From positions 1 to 22,050 of the forward strand of contig WTXI01000491.1 in the NCBI GenBank assembly GCA_022376515.1: a DNA stretch of 22,050 nucleotides, read 5' to 3'. The stretch comes from Lactifluus volemus. Lineage: Eukaryota > Basidiomycota > Agaricomycetes > Russulales > Russulaceae. The notes below the pieces were generated by a model. It ran no database searches. It was given only the letters and a program-made list of their open reading frames with translations, and had not been told where the DNA came from. Positions 16,674-22,050 of this stretch are shown piece after piece; within the stretch, counting starts at the first letter, position 1, and each line of letters opens with the position of its first letter. The position numbers and the translations under genes were made by a program.

Positions 16674-19456
16674 ATGTCCTTGTCTTCCGTTAAACAAAGT
16701 CGCAATACTCTTGTCCCAATCCTTCTCAACGAGTTTCCCATCCCGCCCACTTTTATCCCGACAACTTCAAATCCACCCCCTTCACGTCCTCCCTCCCTTC
16801 CTCTCCCACCCATTCCCGGCCCATCCCCTCTGACAAACCAGGATCTTTTTCACATTACAGCTGCCGCACGTTCTCGTCGCGCTTCTCGCATATCAACATC
16901 CTCTAATTCTTCATGGAGGGACTCTGTCGCCAGCCTTGGCAGTGGCAGCAGTCACGGTGGTCCGTCTTCGCTCACCCTCACTACCACTGCCATTTTATTA
17001 ACACCCATTTTCCAGGTCGTAACCGGACCGAGTCGGTCACCTCGATATCCGCCCATTCTACACGCTCTTTTTCCTCGAATGGCGCACTTTCCATTCCTCG
17101 TGCCATCAACTCGGATCACCCAAGACCCTCTCCCATATCTATGGCATTGAATCCAGCCATCTTAGAAGATGATGAACTCGTCTCCAATAGCACCGCCGAG
17201 CCATCCCTTACCCGCACTTCTCTCTCTGACATTCCCCACGCTACTTCATCACTACTCCCCCCGACAATGGCGAATCCACTCTTCGCGATGAACGTATCTC
17301 GTCGATTGACATGCATGACCTTCCCGCATTACAAGATGATGACACTGTTGACCCAGACTCCCAAGCCCACACGGTACACGCACAGATACGCTCCGCACGT
17401 TCAAAAGTCCCTACGCACAAAGTTAACACGCGTCAAGCTATGCCACAGCCCCGGCGAAATACTAGTCCGACCGGTGGTAAAAATCACAGGCGCACAGCGT
17501 CTGCTACACAGCATTCTCGGGACCGAGAGTCCTCGCATGGTGCTGGTCATCCACCCACCGCGTTCCCAAGCATGCCACTTCCCGATGGGTCTGATCGTGC
17601 TTCCAGTCCGGATATCTTGACGTTCATTGCTGCAACCCCCCGTTCGAGGCGCCGATCAGAAACGTCATCGACTCGCTCTAGGTCACGATCTCAATCGCGA
17701 CCACGAGCGCCCAAGTCATTACCAGGTTCATGTCGGACCAGCGCCGTTGGGAGGGCATCTGTCTTTTCTCTTCCAGACGAGCCTCGCCGTCAGAGTGAAG
17801 GCAGTGCGACCCTTGCATCACGGAGTCAATTACCATATGTCAACAAGGGCGATGAAGGCAACAGTGTGTGGAATGATGATTCTTTCTTAGAGGATTACGG
17901 CGTCGTGATTAACCGTGGTGACGGTGAATTCGCGGTGCCTGACGAAGAGGACACCGCGGGCGATTCTGATTCAAGTCTGGACTTGCATACTCCGCTGCCG
18001 TTTGTCCTATTCCTTTGATTCGCTTTTTCCCTTGCTCAACATTGATCTCACTCTGTAGGAGTCTCATGCTACGAGATGGGATGCTTTCCCCCTACTCAAA
18101 ATTATTGCCGCAGAATATCCGTGTGGATTCGCCCGTGGTTGCCACACACAACATCCGCCCTGGGAGTATATCAAATCGTAAGCGGTGCCTCTCAACGGCA
18201 GGTTAACGTAACTGTTTCTTACACCCATTGTAGCTATGACCAAATCGGGCGTTTTTAAGGACGAGCGTGACACGATACGGCGCAGGGTCCGACACCGAGA
18301 CGGACTTCTACTCCGGGGTGGTATCGGGTTGACGACTGGACTAGGATGGAGCGACAGGTGCGCTAATGGGATTTTTTTTGTCAGCTACATCTGCTTAACT
18401 TCCCTACACAGCGAGGACGAAGATGCGCCATCGGAACTCACGAGACGACTTTCGCATCTTGCTCTCTCGCGTGAATCTTCAGCGGTAACTCCCAAGGCTG
18501 TCCCACGCTCTTCACGCTCCCACCCACATTCTCTCTCACGCTCGTATTCTGCTGATGCCAAAGTCCATTCATCGAAGTCAACTCAAAATATGAGACCTCC
18601 ACCGAACCCGCCGACTTCGTGGCAAAAACGCAACCGGACCGTCGCCTCGACGCTGTCTCTCAGCATTCCCGAATGCACGTCACCAGTGCCTGTACCGTCT
18701 CTGGCACGTTTCTCGGAACCCCCATCTTCCCGTGTTGACATTCACGCACACTCTCAACCCAATGATCAAGTCAGAACACCTTCTACTTCATCTACCCAGA
18801 GTTTGCCTGGCCCCGCAACCCCCGACGTGACGGATATCCCATCTAATAATACCGTCATCAAATCATGGGGCCGTGACAAGGTTCTTCCACCCCTTCCGGT
18901 ATCTCGGGCCCCGTCAATGGCGAGTATGCGACCTATGGAGTCTTTGTCAGATATGAAGAGCCGTGCACTAGGCGGGCCGTCTTCAACCCGACCGATCTCC
19001 TCTGGATCTGAACTGTCAGACTCCGCTGGTATACCTCCACTAACCCCGAAAATACCCCATGGATATACAGCGTCAACACACACCTCCACACGTACGACCC
19101 CCCGTCCTCTACAGCTTTCAGCCTTTGGAACTGGTTTACAGCCCGGTGAACCCGCGTCCAAACAAGGCCTTTTACTTAGTTACAACCGTCAGCTACATGA
19201 CCAGCAGCGCGGCCGTGTCCATTCTGGACCATCTCCATTGACCTCATCGGGCCATCGTTACAGCGTGCGACCACCTGGTTCACCTGTAACCTCAAGCGTG
19301 CCTCGATCTGGTTCAGTGGACCTGTCTGCCTCAGAGATGGGTGAGCTGCGACTACGCCCAAGGATAGGAACTGGTATGGTTTACAAGAAGAGTTCTACGA
19401 GCCTGACCCGGGCTGCTGCAGACGTGCAAGCGCAGAGTCGGATCCGATCCACATGA
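16674..19456 (+). CDS. Disordered Ser/Arg/Pro-rich protein of unknown function, one frame break
   Basis: Proposed exons are 16674-16959, 17016-17999, 18059-18177, 18234-18357 and 18412-19456. The introns are 54-59 nt with GT..AG ends and branch-like TTAAC/CTCAAC sites. Summed exon length is 2558, one short of a multiple of three. One extra base in the C6 run at 17257-17262 makes everything one frame of 852 residues. The start MSLSSVKQSRN is followed by a Pro-rich region. Motifs that look constrained are SSIDMHDLPALQDDDTVD, DLHTPLPSLMLRDGMLSPYS (across a splice), KDERDTIRRRVRHRDG with GGIGLTTGLGWSDSEDEDAP (about 472-511), and Ser-rich blocks to the end. There is no signal peptide, membrane helix or known catalytic domain. 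I recall similar uncharacterised proteins in Agaricomycetes. Ser/Arg blocks suggest a phosphorylated scaffold; this is inference. Confidence 0.8.
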
Positions 19457-21126
19457 CGCTTGGGGTGCCAACCCCCCTGCCTTTTTGAATGGGGCTTATA
19501 GCAGCGAGACTTTGTTTAACCCAAATTGACACTGTAACGCATTCTTTATTATCATACAATATTTCGTACCTGCGGGACCCTATCGTCCGTTCCTTGTATA
19601 ATCTTCAGTTTACTGTTATATGGACGTGCATTTTGGTTACCCCTGATAACCACCCTCTTTGCTCGGGTCCACTACGTACTTTAGATCCTGGCTCCTCGCA
19701 GCCTGCTTCTTTCACACTCATATTGCACTATACCCTTTTTTTATTGTTGTGGGTGTACATTACTCGGTGGCATGGTTATCAGGTTCGCATGAACATGAAT
19801 TATGTCGATGAATATGCCGGGGATGGTGTGCGGAGATTTGTTGCTTGGACAATAGATATAGCCGAAGGCGACATAAATCAAACAGGAATGATGGTCTTGA
19901 TGTCAAGCACAGAAGAATTCGATATTACTGCATGGTGATTGGATACGCGGCCACTTTTCTCCCTCCCTTGCTCGGTGAGACATCACGTGGGCTCACATCG
20001 GGAAATCGTGACACCCCACAACACGTCTCGACCCGGAAAGATGGTATAAAATACGTACATTCGATCATAGATTGGTCGTCAGGCCTTTCCGATCGCACAA
20101 TTAAGTCACAGCAGAAGCGCGATGAGAGCAACCATGGCCACAGCGACGGTCTTTTTTTGAAAAAAGGGAGTGGGAGGCGAAGGAGAGGGAAATAGAAGGG
20201 GAGGACAGAAAAGAAGTACCCGGAGCGCGAACTTTTTTTTGTTCAGGTGATTGTGCATGTGCGTGGCCAATTCTGTTCTGGACAGGGAAGAAGACCACTT
20301 GCATCTTGATTTTTATGTTATGTTCCCCCTGTCCGCCCCGCCGAGAGCTCCGAGAACCCTTAACTTTGCAAATGCGATGTGTACGGCGTAGCTAGGAGCG
20401 GCGGGAGTTCGCCGCCACTCGTGAAGAGATGCGGTGAAAGGGAAGTGACGGTTGAATAAAACAACTGAAAATCTCGATTGGGCGGAGGTCAGACGGGATT
20501 CACAGCCTACCAAGATGTGGTAGTAAGTCGGTATTACTGTACTGGCAACACCCAAATGCGAACGGAGATGGCCGAGAGAGAAGGCCGCATGGTTGTAAAC
20601 CCTGGTGTATGAATAAGGGATCTTGTCATAATCATGCGGATGGATATGCTCAATGGTCCCAAGAGCAACTTTTACGTCTATTTTGTTCGGGCATTTCCCG
20701 AGGACCACCGGTTTCTCTTCTCTTCTTGGTCGGTCACCGTGCCAAAGAAGCGGAGAACCCATCCAGTCAGCTAGCCGGAGGGGCGCACAAACGTCCAAGC
20801 GAGCAAGTTGGACCGATCGAGTGAATCTTTTTTTTTTTTCCAGCAGCACGTTCCAGATGCCACTGGCAGTGAATGCATGCACGCATGCATTGCAAGAAGC
20901 AGCCAGTCCAGACGTCCTAACGAACGTTCCATAGGTTCGATTTGTGCTTGTACCCATTTCACTGGTACGAATACGTACATCATGTGCCCCGAGTTTCATT
21001 ATGCCAGAAGAGAATTCGAAGGGCATCCATGTCAAGTTTACTGTTATGGGCGTCGTCTGATCAGTCACGGGTGTCGCGGTCACATGAACGAATATGTTTG
21101 GGTCCCGGCCCGCGGCTTCTGTACCA
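19457..21126. other. About 1.7 kb intergenic region, no supported gene
   Basis: The first 300 bases or so look like the 3' untranslated region of the Ser/Arg-rich gene (T-rich, with several AT motifs). A purine-rich stretch spans about 20159-20217, bordered by T runs. A 9-base inverted repeat with a 2-base centre lies at 20872-20891. A minus-strand frame of 256 codons is open at 20313-21083 but shows no recognisable motif, and several plus-strand frames overlap it. The 3' end should carry the Sld3-like promoter. Confidence 0.45.
20872..20891. repeat. 9-base inverted repeat AATGCATGC-AC-GCATGCATT
   Basis: The two arms are exact reverse complements around a 2-base centre, inside an alternating purine-pyrimidine GCATGC run. 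It lies about 235 bases before the Sld3-like start, so it could be a dimeric factor site in that promoter. Confidence 0.6.
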
Positions 21127-22050
21127 ATGTACTTGTCGCTATCTTGCAGTGGTCCTGTCAGATGGAATCACAATCAAGAGTCGTCTCTCTTTCAAGATAT
21201 TTCCCCATTCTCACCCAAATATGATGGTCGTTCGACGACTACTCTCAACGAGAGATTACGCGAACTCTATTTGCAGTTTCTCTGGCTTCCAGAGGTACGC
21301 GTTCGCGTTTTGATCCTGTTGCGACAGACTCAAACTTCAATGTGAACTTAGTCCGTCATGCCACTTAATCAACTCGTTCACATGGTGCAGTCAATCGCAA
21401 GACACTCTGCACCCTCTGCGGCTGATGACTTGCACCCACTACACGCTGGGCTGGACGATATCTTGCTCACCGGGAAATGGTGTAGTTATAAATATCAGGA
21501 ACAGCTGCTAAATGCCAATATATGCGCGCCTTGCACGAACCTGGAGGCCTCAATCATGCTCTTCGTTCTCGAACATCATGCATTATGCGGAGAGCAGTCG
21601 CGGGCTCGTTAGACGACAAGAAGCGTTGGCTATCTGAAATAGAGAAGCGAGAGTGAGAGTATCTGCCTTCGGCCGCGTGCGCTGACACTATCTTAAAACC
21701 CCTTCGCCAGGGTGCAAATACAAACACTCTTTCATTTTCTGAAACTGTCCCTTCCCGGACCGTGCCCTCGTGTTCCGATCAGGCCCCTCCCCGTGTCATC
21801 ATCACACACGCAGAAGAGACGGAGGGTGCAGCCGTCTTCGGACGACGAGGAGGACACCACACCGCGAAGCATCCTCGAGATCGATTAGAAGGCCTCATGG
21901 ATAGGCTCGTCCTTTGGCAGATGGCGCTGCCTGACGCGGAAGCAAACGCGGACGGGACCAAGGTCGTACGCGATTGGACGCAGGTATTTTGCGACGACGT
22001 GGTGCAACCTGCGTGAGTGTTTTTTTTGGCGTTGAAACAACGTTGTTTAA
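21127..22050 (+). CDS. Sld3-like DNA replication initiation factor, 5' part, runs off the window
   Basis: Sld3 is a CDK target that brings Cdc45 to the MCM helicase at origins. Exons proposed: 21127-21294, 21352-21652 and 21711-22012, then a GTGAGT donor whose intron leaves the window. The introns 21295-21351 (GTACGC..TAG) and 21653-21710 (GTGAGA..CAG, CTGAC branch) are 57 and 58 nt. Family-like segments are GPVRWNHNQESSLF near the start, ERLRELYLQFLWLPE running across the splice into SVMPLNQLV, then LDDKKRWLSEIEKRE, VQIQTLFHFLKLSLPGP, a basic KRRRVQ plus acidic SSDDEEDTT, and MDRLVLWQMALP with DWTQVFCDDVVQP. The order matches the Cdc45-binding region of fungal Sld3 as I remember it (Treslin/TICRR in animals). 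Two single-base deletions are needed to explain frame changes, one between 21491 and 21612 and one near 21877-21880. The start is the ATG nearest the first conserved segment. Confidence 0.6.

Noticed and set aside
19489..19938. Plus-strand frame of 149 codons after the Ser/Arg-rich gene
   Set aside because: It is T-rich with no coherent motifs and fits a 3' untranslated region better than a gene.
20313..21083. Minus-strand open frame of 256 codons
   Set aside because: It has no recognisable motif and no family resemblance, it overlaps several plus-strand frames, and its start would lie only about 43 bases from the divergent Sld3-like start. Kept as intergenic, with low certainty.

Overview
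The window reads as nuclear DNA of a filamentous basidiomycete, most likely an Agaricomycete mushroom. The recognisable genes are eukaryotic. They are interrupted by many very short introns (about 46-64 nt, GT..AG, often with a CTGAC or CTAAC-like branch site), and they are spaced closely on both strands. No rRNA, tRNA, CRISPR, operon structure or intact transposon was seen. All intron models come from reading frames and remembered family conservation; no alignment could be run.

Layout. Positions 1-840 hold possible but unidentified coding exons at the left edge. Positions 840-3000 show no convincing gene, only small repeats and palindromes. A tight block on the plus strand follows: a tiny two-exon protein with a Cys-rich tail (3086-3371), a single-exon type I membrane protein with a signal peptide (3698-5353), and a three-exon Cdc20-type APC/C activator (5457-7239). 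On the minus strand, 7743-9413 carries what looks like a decayed gene for a multi-pass membrane protein. Positions 9414-11653 have no supportable gene. ALG11, a nine-exon ER mannosyltransferase, lies at 11654-13659. The 42-residue OST4 subunit of oligosaccharyltransferase lies on the minus strand at 15337-15465. A long disordered Ser/Arg-rich protein of unknown function occupies 16674-19456 and needs one extra base to stay open. At 21127 an Sld3-like replication-initiation gene begins and runs off the right end.

Functional themes. ALG11 and OST4 both belong to N-glycosylation: ALG11 builds the lipid-linked oligosaccharide on the cytosolic ER face, and OST4 is part of the enzyme that transfers the finished glycan to protein. 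Cdc20 and Sld3 are both cell-cycle factors, acting at anaphase and at replication origin firing. Nothing shows that these genes are co-regulated; eukaryotic neighbours are often unrelated.

Most notable points: an apparent GC-AG intron in CDC20, an OST4 mini-gene easily missed by annotation, the Cys-tailed RLRGG mini-protein, and three places in two otherwise well-formed genes where one missing base breaks the frame. No clearly novel multi-gene system was found. The best candidates for undescribed biology are the RLRGG mini-protein and the conserved-looking disordered protein.
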